Positions 22,398 to 31,448 of a stretch of 64,000 nucleotides of DNA are shown piece by piece. Made by a program: the position numbers and the translations under genes. Source of the stretch: an uncultured Bacteroidales bacterium (GTDB taxonomy: Bacteria; Bacteroidota; Bacteroidia; Bacteroidales; Bacteroidaceae); contig CACWFV010000003.1 of NCBI GenBank assembly GCA_902760315.1, positions 1 through 64,000 on the forward strand, read 5' to 3'. Under the pieces are notes generated by a model. That model was given only the letters and a program-made list of their open reading frames with translations. It did not search any database and was not told the origin of the DNA. The stretch's first letter is position 1. Each line of letters opens with the position of its first letter.

Positions 22398-25300
22398 ATG
22401 AATCTAATTTTCAGTAAGAGCACGCTGCTGGCGGGACTATGTACGGTAGTCCTGTCGGGCTATTCGTCCTCACTGTACGCAGGCAACAGCACATCGCCTG
22501 AGCCTACAGCTGTACAGCAGACGAAAAAGATTACTGGTACCGTAACAGACGCCATGGGGCCTGTGATTGGTGCCAGTGTAGTGATTAAAGGTACGTCGAA
22601 CGGTGTGGCCACCGACTTTGACGGTAACTTCACGCTGAATGCCAGTCAGGGACAGACCATCGTGATCAGCTACATCGGCTACATCACGAAGGAAATCAAG
22701 GTTGGCGCTCAGGCTCACTACGACGTCACACTCGAAGAAGACAAGAAAGTTCTCGACGAAGTGGTGGTCGTCGGTTACGGTACGATGAAGAAGAGCGACC
22801 TGGCCGGTGCCTCGTTCACGATGGACGAGAAAGCACTCAAGGGCAGCAACATTACCAACATTGACCAGTCCTTCCAGGGTCGTGTAACTGGTGTCACCGC
22901 CGTACAGACCTCTGGTGCCCCTGGTTCGTCATCCTCCATCCGTGTGCGTGGCCAGGCCACCATCAACGCCGGTGCCGAACCGCTATACGTTATCGACGGT
23001 GTCATCTTCCAGGGTTCGGCAGCCTCTGGCGCCAGCCTGGGTCTGGGCGACGCCATGGGTAACGGTTCCGTATCTACCGTGTCACCGCTGTCCACCATCA
23101 ACCCTTCCGACATTGTCAGCATGGAAGTGCTGAAGGATGCTTCCGCCACTGCCATCTATGGTGCCCAGGGTGCTAATGGTGTCGTGCTGATTACCACCAA
23201 GCGCGGTAAGGCTGGTGAAGCCAAATTCACCTACGACGGTTCGTTCTCTATCAATCGCCAGATGAAGCGCTTGGACATCCTGAACCTGCGCGAGTTTGCC
23301 GAGTTCTACAACGACATGGCCGAGCAGGGTGAGATTTCACAGCCTGACGAGACCTACAGCGACCCCTCCATTTTGGGTAAGGGTACCAACTGGCAGGACG
23401 CTATTTTCCGCACTGCTCTGCAACACCAGCACCAAATCAGCGCACAGGGTGGTACTGATCTCATCAAGTACTATGTTTCTGGTGGCTTCATGAACCAGGA
23501 AGGTACCATCATCGGTTCTAACTTCAGGCGTTTCTCGGTCCGCAGCAATCTGGACGCCCAACTGAAGAAGTGGCTGAAGTTAGGATTGAACGTATCCTAT
23601 GCTGACACCTACGACGACCTGAAGCTGGCCGACTCTGACGAGGGTATCATCAACTACTCACTGGTGACGCCTCCCGACATTCAGATTTACGACATCAACG
23701 GCAACTACTCACATGTTTCCAAAGAAGGCTTTACCAGCCCCAACCCCATTGCACTGGCCATGATGGACGACATCCTGCTGAAGCGCCAGAAGTTGAACGG
23801 CAGCATCTTCTTCGATGTCACTCCCATCAAGCACGTCACCTGGCACACCGAGTTAGGCTTTGACCTCAGCTGGTCAAAGGCCGAGACTTATGAGCCTCGC
23901 GTCAACCTGGGTACCTGGAACCGCGACCAAAACCAGAGCCGCATCCAGAAGAACTCAAGCACCTACTGGGCTTTGAAGAACTACATCACCTATAGCAACC
24001 AGTTTGGCAAGCACTCCATCACAGCCATGTTGGGTCAGGAGGCTTGGGAGTCGAAGTACGACTACGCATCGGTGTTCAATACCAACCTGCCTAACGACAT
24101 CGTCCACAACCCCGCACTGGGTACTGGCGACCCGACCATCGGCTATGGTTTCGGTTCATCATCGATGGCATCGTTCTTCACGCGCGAAACCTATAATTAC
24201 GACGACCGCTATCTGGCTACCTACACCTATCGTTACGACGGTAGCTCCAACTTCGGTCCCAACAAGCGCTGGGCAGGTTTCCACTCGCTGGCCGTAGCAT
24301 GGCGCTTCAGCAACGAGGCGTTCATCAAGAAGTACACCGAGAAGTGGCTTTCCAACGGTAAGCTGCGCATTGGCTGGGGTCAGACTGGTAACTCCAACAT
24401 CGGTGGTTACAAGTGGGGCTCTGCCATGTCGGTCATGGACACCGGCCTTGGCGTCAGCTACCGTCCTGCTAACCTGAAAAACCTCGACATTCAGTGGGAG
24501 ACCCAGGAGCAGTGGAACATCGGTCTGGACTTAGGTTTCCTGGACGGCCGCATCAACCTTGTCCTCGACTGGTACAAGAAAATGTCTAAAGACATGTTGA
24601 TGATGCTGAACCTACCGTCTATCATGGGTACACAGGGTAACAGCTCGTCAGCACTGGCAGCCCCTTGGGGTAACTTTGGCGACATCGAGAACACCGGTTT
24701 CGAGATTGCCTTGAACACCAAGCCCATCATCAGCAAGAACTTCACTTGGAACTCTGACTTCCAGATTTCCTTCAACAAGAATAAGCTGAAGAGCCTCTCC
24801 GGTTCTACCGCCCTGCCTGGCTATGGCCAGTGGACTGACATCGTCAGCCGCTCCGTACCCGGCGAGAGCCTCTACAACTTCTATGGCTACGAGGTAGAGG
24901 GTGTCTACCAGGACTTCGACGACATTCTGAACTCGCCCGTCAACACGATACAGAAGAACAACCCCATAGTGACCAATGCCGACGGCACCAAGTCGTGGAG
25001 TACCGACCCCACCAAGTATAACCCGAAGAACACCACATGGGTGGGCGACCTGAAGTATAAGGACGTCAACGGCGACGGCATCATCGACGAGAACGATAAG
25101 ACCAACATCGGCTCGCCGCTGCCCGACTTCACCTTCGGTTGGAACAACACCTTCACCTATAAGAATTTCGACCTGAACATCTTCATCAACGGTTCTTATG
25201 GCAACAAGGTAGGTAACTACATGAAGATGAAGCTGACCCACATGAACTCGCCTTGGAGCAACCAGCTGAACGATGTCAAGGACCGCACTCGCCTGATGCC

Positions 25301-25682
25301 TACCGACGGCAACTACGCAGACGGTTGGTATAACGACATCACCAACGTCCGCACCACTGGCTACTCCTCTACCCCGCGTGCCAGCATCAACGATCCTAAC
25401 GACAACGATGCTTGGAGCTCTCGCTATATCGAGGACGGCTCATACATCCGCCTAAAGGCCATCACCCTGGGCTACACCTTCGACAAGAAGCTCATCAAGC
25501 CTATCGGTCTGACTAACCTGCGCGTCTCCGTAATGGCCACCAACCTGCTGACCATTACCTCTTACGACGGCTACGACCCTGAAATTGGTGCCTCGACAGC
25601 CTCTAACAATGTGTTCGGTCTGGACAACGGCCGCTATCCGTCGCCCACCAGCTTCACGTTCAACGTCAACCTCTCATTCTAA
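22398..25682 (+). CDS. SusC-like TonB-dependent outer-membrane transporter
   Basis: A 1094-residue protein. Signal peptide at 1-28, then a carboxypeptidase-D-like regulatory domain (about 44-122: KITGTVTDAMGPVIGASVVIKGTSNGVATDFDGNFTL, ending in VTLEEDKKVLDEVVVVGYG), the plug domain (GRVTGVTAVQTSGAPGSSSSIRVRG, PLYVIDGV, and MEVLKDASATAIYGAQGANGVVLITTKRG) and a 22-strand barrel ending in FTFNVNLSF. With SusD it forms the gated complex that imports oligosaccharides of about 5-10 sugars using TonB energy. Substrate is mannan-derived by context. The SusD gene follows after 18 bases. Confidence 0.95.
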   Translation: MNLIFSKSTLLAGLCTVVLSGYSSSLYAGNSTSPEPTAVQQTKKITGTVTDAMGPVIGASVVIKGTSNGVATDFDGNFTLNASQGQTIVISYIGYITKEIKVGAQAHYDVTLEEDKKVLDEVVVVGYGTMKKSDLAGASFTMDEKALKGSNITNIDQSFQGRVTGVTAVQTSGAPGSSSSIRVRGQATINAGAEPLYVIDGVIFQGSAASGASLGLGDAMGNGSVSTVSPLSTINPSDIVSMEVLKDASATAIYGAQGANGVVLITTKRGKAGEAKFTYDGSFSINRQMKRLDILNLREFAEFYNDMAEQGEISQPDETYSDPSILGKGTNWQDAIFRTALQHQHQISAQGGTDLIKYYVSGGFMNQEGTIIGSNFRRFSVRSNLDAQLKKWLKLGLNVSYADTYDDLKLADSDEGIINYSLVTPPDIQIYDINGNYSHVSKEGFTSPNPIALAMMDDILLKRQKLNGSIFFDVTPIKHVTWHTELGFDLSWSKAETYEPRVNLGTWNRDQNQSRIQKNSSTYWALKNYITYSNQFGKHSITAMLGQEAWESKYDYASVFNTNLPNDIVHNPALGTGDPTIGYGFGSSSMASFFTRETYNYDDRYLATYTYRYDGSSNFGPNKRWAGFHSLAVAWRFSNEAFIKKYTEKWLSNGKLRIGWGQTGNSNIGGYKWGSAMSVMDTGLGVSYRPANLKNLDIQWETQEQWNIGLDLGFLDGRINLVLDWYKKMSKDMLMMLNLPSIMGTQGNSSSALAAPWGNFGDIENTGFEIALNTKPIISKNFTWNSDFQISFNKNKLKSLSGSTALPGYGQWTDIVSRSVPGESLYNFYGYEVEGVYQDFDDILNSPVNTIQKNNPIVTNADGTKSWSTDPTKYNPKNTTWVGDLKYKDVNGDGIIDENDKTNIGSPLPDFTFGWNNTFTYKNFDLNIFINGSYGNKVGNYMKMKLTHMNSPWSNQLNDVKDRTRLMPTDGNYADGWYNDITNVRTTGYSSTPRASINDPNDNDAWSSRYIEDGSYIRLKAITLGYTFDKKLIKPIGLTNLRVSVMATNLLTITSYDGYDPEIGASTASNNVFGLDNGRYPSPTSFTFNVNLSF

Positions 25683-25700
25683 CCCTAAAGCGTTACAACT

Positions 25701-27452
25701 ATGAATATCAAGAATATAAAATATGTAGCAGCAGCCATGCTTGTTGGCATGAGTCTGACCTCGTGTGAGGATTTCCTCGACCGCCCCGTTGAGGACAACT
25801 ATAACACCGAGAACTTCTACACCGACGACGCATCATGCATCCGTGGCGTCAACTACCTGTACAACTCGCCTTGGTACGATTTCCAGCGCGGCTTCATCAA
25901 GATTGGTGAGGTGATGTCAGGTAACATGTATTGGGGCAGCTCGCCATACATGAACTTCTCACTGAACGGTACCGACCAGGACCTGGTCAACATGTCCTAC
26001 TCGCTGTGGGCTGAAATCGGTCATTGCAATACCGTGTACAACAGTATCAAGGAGGCCAGCTGCTCGCAGAGCGTGAAAGACCAGTGCATGGGCGAGTGTC
26101 TGGCATGGAAGGCCATGGCCTACTTCTACCTGGTGCGCACCTTCGGCGACGTGCCCATCGTTCACGACAACTCTGTGCACATTGGTTCAGGCGACTACAA
26201 CAACCTGCACAAGATTGCCAAGGCTGACGTCTATGACTACATCCTGCTCACACTGGAGAGAGCCATGGAATTGTTGCCCAAGACCAAGAGCACGCAGGGT
26301 CGCATCGACTACTATTGTGCCGAGGGTCTCTATGCCAAGGTACTGCTTACCGCTGCCGGTGTCAATGGTTCGCTGAACAACGACTTCCTGCAGAAGGCCT
26401 CTGCTGCATCTCTCGATGTCATCAATAACTCCGGCCGTACACTGATGGCCAACTACGAGGACATCTTCCGCGGCTCCAACAACATCAGCGACGAGAGCCT
26501 GTTTGCATGGCGCTGGACAGTTGGCGCACAGTGGACCTCACAAAACACCCTGCAGAGCGACCTCATGCCGGAAGGTTTCGACGAGAATGGCGACTGCTGG
26601 GGTGGCTGGGGTGGCCCGTCTGCCGACCTGCAGGATGCTTTCGGCTATGACGTCACCGAGAATCCGAGCTCACGCATCGACAAGGATGCTCGCCGCAAGG
26701 CTACCATGATGGGTGCCGGCGACATCTACGAGTACTTCTGGCGCGACCACGACCTGGGCAACAACAAGAAGGGTCTGGACATCATCCGCTTCTACTTCGA
26801 CAAGGACTACAACAAGGCCGCTACCGGCCAGTTCCAGGGTCCCTGTGGCGTGCAGAACGTAAAGCATGCCTATGGCGACAATGCCGACCACCTGGCCGAG
26901 ACCGGTATTGCTGCAGGCCGTATGGCCTATGCCGTAGCTACCCACATCCTGCGCCTGTCCGATGTCTACCTGGTACACGCAGAGGCCGAGGTGCTGCAGG
27001 GTAATACGACAAGCGCTACCGCCCTGTCTGCCTTCAACGCCGTTCACCAGCGTGCAGTGCCCTCTGACGTAGAGAAGACCTCGCTGACCTTCGACGACAT
27101 CTGGAAAGAGCGCCGTCTGGAGTTTGCCGGTGAGGGCGACCGCTGGTACGACTTCGTACGCCGTGCTTACTACGACGTGAACAGCTGTATCAACGAGTTG
27201 AAGGCACAGCGCCGCAATGCCATCTGGAACTGCAGCCAGGTGTACAAGACATGGTTTGAGAGCGGTAAGGTCACCTGGGATCCCTCAGCTATTCAGTATG
27301 ACGACCCGGACAATGGCGGCACACCACGTCCTAACGTCACAGAGAACACCTTCACCATCCCCTACCCGACAGAAGACGTAGCCCTGAACCCCAACCTGGG
27401 CAGCAACGTTACCGCTGACCGTGTAGACGTCCGCGCTACCTATAGCTACTAA
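25701..27452 (+). CDS. SusD/RagB-like surface glycan-binding lipoprotein
   Basis: A 583-residue lipoprotein: signal MNIKNIKYVAAAMLVGMSLTSC with Cys22, then EDFLDRPVEDNYNTENFYTDD, the usual SusD start after the cysteine. Tetratrico-like helices follow (AYFYLVRTFGDVPIVHD, ILLTLERAMELLP, GLYAKVLLTAAGV), and the C-terminal SusD region has the block ERRLEFAGEGDRWYDFVRR typical of the family, ending with IPYPTEDVALNPNLGSN. It caps the SusC barrel and holds the glycan at the cell surface. Expression should match SusC. Confidence 0.95.
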   Translation: MNIKNIKYVAAAMLVGMSLTSCEDFLDRPVEDNYNTENFYTDDASCIRGVNYLYNSPWYDFQRGFIKIGEVMSGNMYWGSSPYMNFSLNGTDQDLVNMSYSLWAEIGHCNTVYNSIKEASCSQSVKDQCMGECLAWKAMAYFYLVRTFGDVPIVHDNSVHIGSGDYNNLHKIAKADVYDYILLTLERAMELLPKTKSTQGRIDYYCAEGLYAKVLLTAAGVNGSLNNDFLQKASAASLDVINNSGRTLMANYEDIFRGSNNISDESLFAWRWTVGAQWTSQNTLQSDLMPEGFDENGDCWGGWGGPSADLQDAFGYDVTENPSSRIDKDARRKATMMGAGDIYEYFWRDHDLGNNKKGLDIIRFYFDKDYNKAATGQFQGPCGVQNVKHAYGDNADHLAETGIAAGRMAYAVATHILRLSDVYLVHAEAEVLQGNTTSATALSAFNAVHQRAVPSDVEKTSLTFDDIWKERRLEFAGEGDRWYDFVRRAYYDVNSCINELKAQRRNAIWNCSQVYKTWFESGKVTWDPSAIQYDDPDNGGTPRPNVTENTFTIPYPTEDVALNPNLGSNVTADRVDVRATYSY

Positions 27453-27480
27453 TTACTACAATTGAAAATCGACATACATT

Positions 27481-28854
27481 ATGAAAACAAATAGATATTA
27501 CCAATGGCTGATAGCGGCTGCGGTGGCTATGACAGGTCTTTCCGTCACGTCGTGTAAAGACCAGCCCGACAAATATGAGACAGAGGACGGCACACCGACC
27601 ATCTACTACATCCGTCCTGTTGCTGCCAGTGCCAAAGACTCGCTGATGACCGAGGCTTCTATGGGTACCACCGTCTGCATCGTCGGTGACAATCTGCGCA
27701 GCGTGGTCGACCTGAAGTTTAACGACAAGCCTGCGGTGCTGAACACCAGCTACATGACCGACAACACCCTGATTGTCACCGTACCGAAGGATATTCCTGA
27801 CGATGTGACCGACAAGATTTACTTCACCAACAACAGCAATGAGACCGTGACGTTCGACTTCCACGTCATTATTCCGGCTCCTGTCGTATCGGCTATGTCC
27901 AACGAGTGGGCAAAGGCTGGTGAAGAGGTTACCATCATCGGCGACTACTTCCTGGACTATGAGAGTTCACCGCTGGAGGTGAAGTTTGGCGACGACTACA
28001 CGCTGAACCGTGACAACATCGTCAGCATCACCCGCAACAGGATTACCTTCACCATGCCTGCCGACGCACCCCACGAGCAAGTCAGCGTGACCTCTATCTT
28101 CGGCAGCACCAAGGGTAGCTTCCAGTACATGGACAACCGCGGCATGCTCTTCGACTTCGACACACCGTGCAACACGGGTGTCGTGCTGAGCAACCACGGC
28201 TGGCACGCACGTACCATCCAGAGCGACGACACCTCACTGTCAGGCAACTATCTCGTCATGGGCGATGCCACGATGGGCAGCGACGGTGGCTGGAACGACG
28301 GCAACTTCTCATTCGAGTACTGGCCCGGCAACTGGCGCGACCCGGAGACCTACGAGGACTATCCGCGCTTGTTCGACATTGCCGACTTCTCTAAGCCTGG
28401 CGACCTGAACCTGAAATTCGAGATGTGCATTCCTGAGGGTCGTGAGTGGTCTGCCGCTCCTATGCAAATCTTCTTCGGCAGCACAAGTCTCATCAGCAAT
28501 GGCGCCGCAGGTGTGTCAGACATCTACGGCAACAAGCTGGGAGGTGCCAACAACACCTACTTCCACGATCAGGGCAAGTTGTCGCGTGGCCTCTACATGC
28601 CTTGGAAAGACACTGACGACAAACTCTACAGCACTAATGGCCAGTGGGTAACGGTTACCATGCCCATCTCCGACTTTGTCTGGGACTATGACGGCAGCAA
28701 GATTACCTCTACCTATCTCTCTGCCAATGACTTTGCCGCATTCTGCATCTTCATTATCAGGGGTGGCTACAACGACAAGAGTTCTCTGCCTGAGGGTGTC
28801 GAGTGCAACCCGCTGATTAAGATTGATAACATCCGTGTTGTTCCTAACAAATAA
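27481..28854 (+). CDS. Surface glycan-binding protein with IPT/TIG domains and SGBP-type C-terminal domain
   Basis: A 457-residue lipoprotein: signal to Cys23 (GLSVTSC), followed by two immunoglobulin-like IPT/TIG domains (residues about 36-125 and 126-220; ATMGTT.., PAPVVSAMSNEWAKAGEEVTIIGDYF is the start of the second) and a C-terminal carbohydrate-binding domain from about 225 (NRGMLFDFDTPCNTG..WHARTIQSDD...WNDGNFSFEYWPGNWRDPETYED), the pattern of the glycan-binding C-terminal domain of PUL surface proteins. Aromatic residues in that region are probably the mannan platform. It should hand polysaccharide to the SusCD complex. Third gene of the operon. Confidence 0.85.
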   Translation: MKTNRYYQWLIAAAVAMTGLSVTSCKDQPDKYETEDGTPTIYYIRPVAASAKDSLMTEASMGTTVCIVGDNLRSVVDLKFNDKPAVLNTSYMTDNTLIVTVPKDIPDDVTDKIYFTNNSNETVTFDFHVIIPAPVVSAMSNEWAKAGEEVTIIGDYFLDYESSPLEVKFGDDYTLNRDNIVSITRNRITFTMPADAPHEQVSVTSIFGSTKGSFQYMDNRGMLFDFDTPCNTGVVLSNHGWHARTIQSDDTSLSGNYLVMGDATMGSDGGWNDGNFSFEYWPGNWRDPETYEDYPRLFDIADFSKPGDLNLKFEMCIPEGREWSAAPMQIFFGSTSLISNGAAGVSDIYGNKLGGANNTYFHDQGKLSRGLYMPWKDTDDKLYSTNGQWVTVTMPISDFVWDYDGSKITSTYLSANDFAAFCIFIIRGGYNDKSSLPEGVECNPLIKIDNIRVVPNK

Positions 28855-28866
28855 TCGCACATAGCT

Positions 28867-30909
28867 ATGAAAAAGATTTCTATATTATTCTCACTGTTAG
28901 TGGTAGCCCTCGCAGGGCTATCACTGGCAGCCTGCTCCAACGACGACCTGAACACTGACCAGTACGACAATGGCGGTGTCACTCTGGGAGCATTCGGTCC
29001 CAGCCCCGTGCTGCGTGGTGGCACGCTCTACTTCTTCGGCACCCATCTGGACCGCGTCACGTCTGTTGTGCTGCCCGGCCAGGCCAACCCCGTCACTGAC
29101 ATCAAGGTAGAACAGGGTGGCAGCCACAGCAAAATATCCATTCTGGTACCCGCTGAGGGTGGCGAGCCTGGCTACGTCACACTGAAGGCTAACGACGGTA
29201 CGGAGCTGACCACGAAGTCGAAACTGACCTTCCGCGAGGACATCTCCATCAGCAAGGTTTACATCGGCACCGAGGGCACGCTCACTGGCGAAGTTGGCGA
29301 CCTGCTGGTATTTGAAGGTGACTACCTGAACCTGATGAATGGCGTGAAGTTCGAGAACGGCTTTATCGTCAGCGACCTGGAGGAGCACACCCGCTACAAG
29401 CTGAGTGTACGCATCCCGAAGGAGGCTGGCAGCGGTACGGTCACACTGACCGACCTGGTCGAGGACACTCCCACCGAGTTGCAGGCTGAAGAGACCATCA
29501 CTATTAAGTTACCCGAAGTCACTGCTGCCGCACAGACCAAGAAGGCAGGCCAGACTGTCACCATCACCGGTAACCGCCTGACCCAGATTGAGACCGTGCA
29601 GCTGGCTGGTGGCGTCTTCGTGAATAGCGACGAACTGACCTACGCAGAAAACGGTAGCTCGCTGTCATTCACACTGCCTGAGGCTGCTGCCGACGGTGCC
29701 ATCACGCTCATCACCTACTCTGGCCAGAAGATTGCCGCCGGAACACTGACTACCGTCACACCCAGCAACCTCGCTGTTGTCGGTAAGGTAAAGAACGGAC
29801 TGCAGATGGTCGTCACCGGTACAGACATGCAACTGGTCAAGAGTGTGACTTTTGCCCCTGAAGTGGCTTACGATGCCAAGGACGGCATCACCATCGAGGC
29901 TGGCAAGGTGACCATCAAAAAGGTGCCTGAGGCAGCCGTCGACGGCAACCTGACCCTCTTCATGCAAAACGGTAAGAGCACCACCGTGGCTTACACACTG
30001 GTGAAACCCGCCGCCACCAGCGCTGACCCCGCAACGCTCACGGCCGGCAACGAGACCGTCATCTACGGTACTAACCTCGACCTCGTGGCCGCCATCACCT
30101 TCCCCGGTGAGTCACCCGTCACCGTAGAGGCCAAGAACTTTGCTGCTCAGGAGGCTGAGGGCATCCAGGTGACTGTTCCCGCTGCCTGCGCAGGTACCGG
30201 CTTCACGCTCATCATGAAGAATGGCACGGAGGTTCCCGTCAGTGGCATACTGACCATCAAAGCTGCCAGCGACCCCGCCATCTCTGAGGCTCCCACCGGC
30301 GCCGTTGCCGGCACCGTCATCACCGTCAAGGGTAAGAACTTCAACAACCTTGCCAACCTCTATGTTGGTACACATAAGGTGACACGCTACTCGTCAAAGA
30401 GCAACACCGAGATGACGTTCAAGGTGCCTCAGGCTCCTGTCGGCGACTACAAGTTCGTACTGGAAGACTACGACGGCAACAAGTTCGACGGTCCGGCATT
30501 CAGCATTCTGCCTGCCGAGATTGACATTGCCAGCTTCTCTAAGTGGGAAGACCAGTCAGCCAACATCACCTACCCCTTCACCCTCTCTTGGAGCGACAGC
30601 AAGGGCAAGGTACGCATCATGCGCTCAGGCCTGCAGGCCCTGAATCTGAAGCAGGGCGTCTCTAAGCTCATCTTCTACAAAGATCCTTCCACCTCTGGTC
30701 AGATTCAGCTCAACAATGCCAACTGGGGTAACCCCATCACCGATGCTGACCTCACCGACTGGGGACAGGGCAAGAGCAAGGTAGAGACCGTCTTCACTGC
30801 TGACATGATGAAGTGTGTCAACGGCGAGATTGCTGACGGATGGAGTGACACCGCCTTCATCATCCAGGGCGACGGCATGTCCATCACGAAGATTACTATT
30901 CTGCCATAA
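28867..30909 (+). CDS. Long multi-IPT/TIG surface glycan-binding lipoprotein
   Basis: A 680-residue lipoprotein: signal to Cys23 (AGLSLAAC), then about six repeated Ig-like IPT/TIG units of 75-90 residues. Their recurring cores are LRGGTLYFFGTHLDRVTSVVLP, EVGDLLVFEGDYLNLMNGVKF, KAGQTVTITGNRLTQIETVQL, KNGLQMVVTGTDMQLVKSVTF, TAGNETVIYGTNLDLVAAITF and VAGTVITVKGKNFNNLANLYV. The last 130 residues (IDIASFSKWEDQSANITYPFTLSWSDSKGKVRIMRSG...) form a distinct terminal domain, probably the carbohydrate-binding one. The repeats act as a stalk from the membrane. Role: second glycan capture protein of the mannan locus; last gene before a strong terminator. Confidence 0.82.
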   Translation: MKKISILFSLLVVALAGLSLAACSNDDLNTDQYDNGGVTLGAFGPSPVLRGGTLYFFGTHLDRVTSVVLPGQANPVTDIKVEQGGSHSKISILVPAEGGEPGYVTLKANDGTELTTKSKLTFREDISISKVYIGTEGTLTGEVGDLLVFEGDYLNLMNGVKFENGFIVSDLEEHTRYKLSVRIPKEAGSGTVTLTDLVEDTPTELQAEETITIKLPEVTAAAQTKKAGQTVTITGNRLTQIETVQLAGGVFVNSDELTYAENGSSLSFTLPEAAADGAITLITYSGQKIAAGTLTTVTPSNLAVVGKVKNGLQMVVTGTDMQLVKSVTFAPEVAYDAKDGITIEAGKVTIKKVPEAAVDGNLTLFMQNGKSTTVAYTLVKPAATSADPATLTAGNETVIYGTNLDLVAAITFPGESPVTVEAKNFAAQEAEGIQVTVPAACAGTGFTLIMKNGTEVPVSGILTIKAASDPAISEAPTGAVAGTVITVKGKNFNNLANLYVGTHKVTRYSSKSNTEMTFKVPQAPVGDYKFVLEDYDGNKFDGPAFSILPAEIDIASFSKWEDQSANITYPFTLSWSDSKGKVRIMRSGLQALNLKQGVSKLIFYKDPSTSGQIQLNNANWGNPITDADLTDWGQGKSKVETVFTADMMKCVNGEIADGWSDTAFIIQGDGMSITKITILP

Positions 30910-30926
30910 CGCACTACCACTACATA

Positions 30927-30963
30927 AGAGGCGCAGCGCCACGACGTTGCGCCTCTTTTTTTC
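30927..30963 (+). terminator. Rho-independent terminator of the susC operon
   Basis: Nine-base arms AGAGGCGCA (30927-30935) and TGCGCCTCT (30948-30956) with an internal loop, followed by a run of T. It starts 18 bases after the stop of the multi-TIG gene. Confidence 0.9.
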
Positions 30964-30996
30964 CTCATTCTTTTTGGCTGTTTGCGAAATATTCCG

Positions 30997-31004
30997 TACA
31001 TTTG
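30997..31004 (+). promoter_or_regulatory. -7 box of the small secreted protein / GH26-GH5 transcript
   Basis: TACATTTG, 30 bases before the ATG at 31035 and just after the terminator. It makes the next two genes a separate transcript. Confidence 0.6.
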
Positions 31005-31034
31005 CACTCAGCAAAATACTAACAAACAACAAAC

Positions 31035-31448
31035 ATGAAACGATTACTATTACTTTTAGCAGTTGTCTGCACCACCCTGTCAGCCCAAAGCCAGGCGAAG
31101 TCGCTGTTCATCACCTTCAACGATGGCAGCAAGGCTGAATTCGCCATGGCCGACAATCCTGCCATCACCATGACGGACGGCACCATGACCATAGTAACAG
31201 CCGGCAACACGCTGAATTACGAGCTGTGGCGCGTCAAGCAATTCACCTTCGGCACCTCTACCGGCATTAAGGAGATAGGTTCACCAGCAGGCATCATGGT
31301 CAGTGACCGTCCTGTCAGCATCTACACCCTCGACGGCAAAGCAGTCAGCGTGCCCATGGTGCAGGGCGAGGCTCATCTGGACCTCCTGCCCTCCGGCCTG
31401 TACATCATCAACATCAATGGTAACACCCTTAAATACATGAAGCCATGA
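31035..31448 (+). CDS. Small secreted protein with a T9SS-like C-terminal tail
   Basis: A 137-residue protein with a signal peptide (1-20), a beta-rich module SLFITFNDGSKAEFAMADNPAITMTDGTMTIVT..NYELWRVKQFTF, and a C-terminal segment VSIYTLDGKAVSVPMVQGEAHLDLLPSGLYIININGNTLKYMK. That tail has the IYxLDGK...LPxGxYIIxxNG pattern of sorting domains of the type IX secretion system. The first module is the same kind found at the N-terminus of the next protein. Its ATGA overlap with the GH26-GH5 gene implies coupled translation. Role unknown; possibly an accessory of the surface enzyme. Confidence 0.6.
   Translation: MKRLLLLLAVVCTTLSAQSQAKSLFITFNDGSKAEFAMADNPAITMTDGTMTIVTAGNTLNYELWRVKQFTFGTSTGIKEIGSPAGIMVSDRPVSIYTLDGKAVSVPMVQGEAHLDLLPSGLYIININGNTLKYMKP

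Noticed and set aside
24648..25241. 197-codon minus frame inside the SusC gene
   Set aside because: Shadow of the SusC-like gene, valine- and glycine-rich without domain features.
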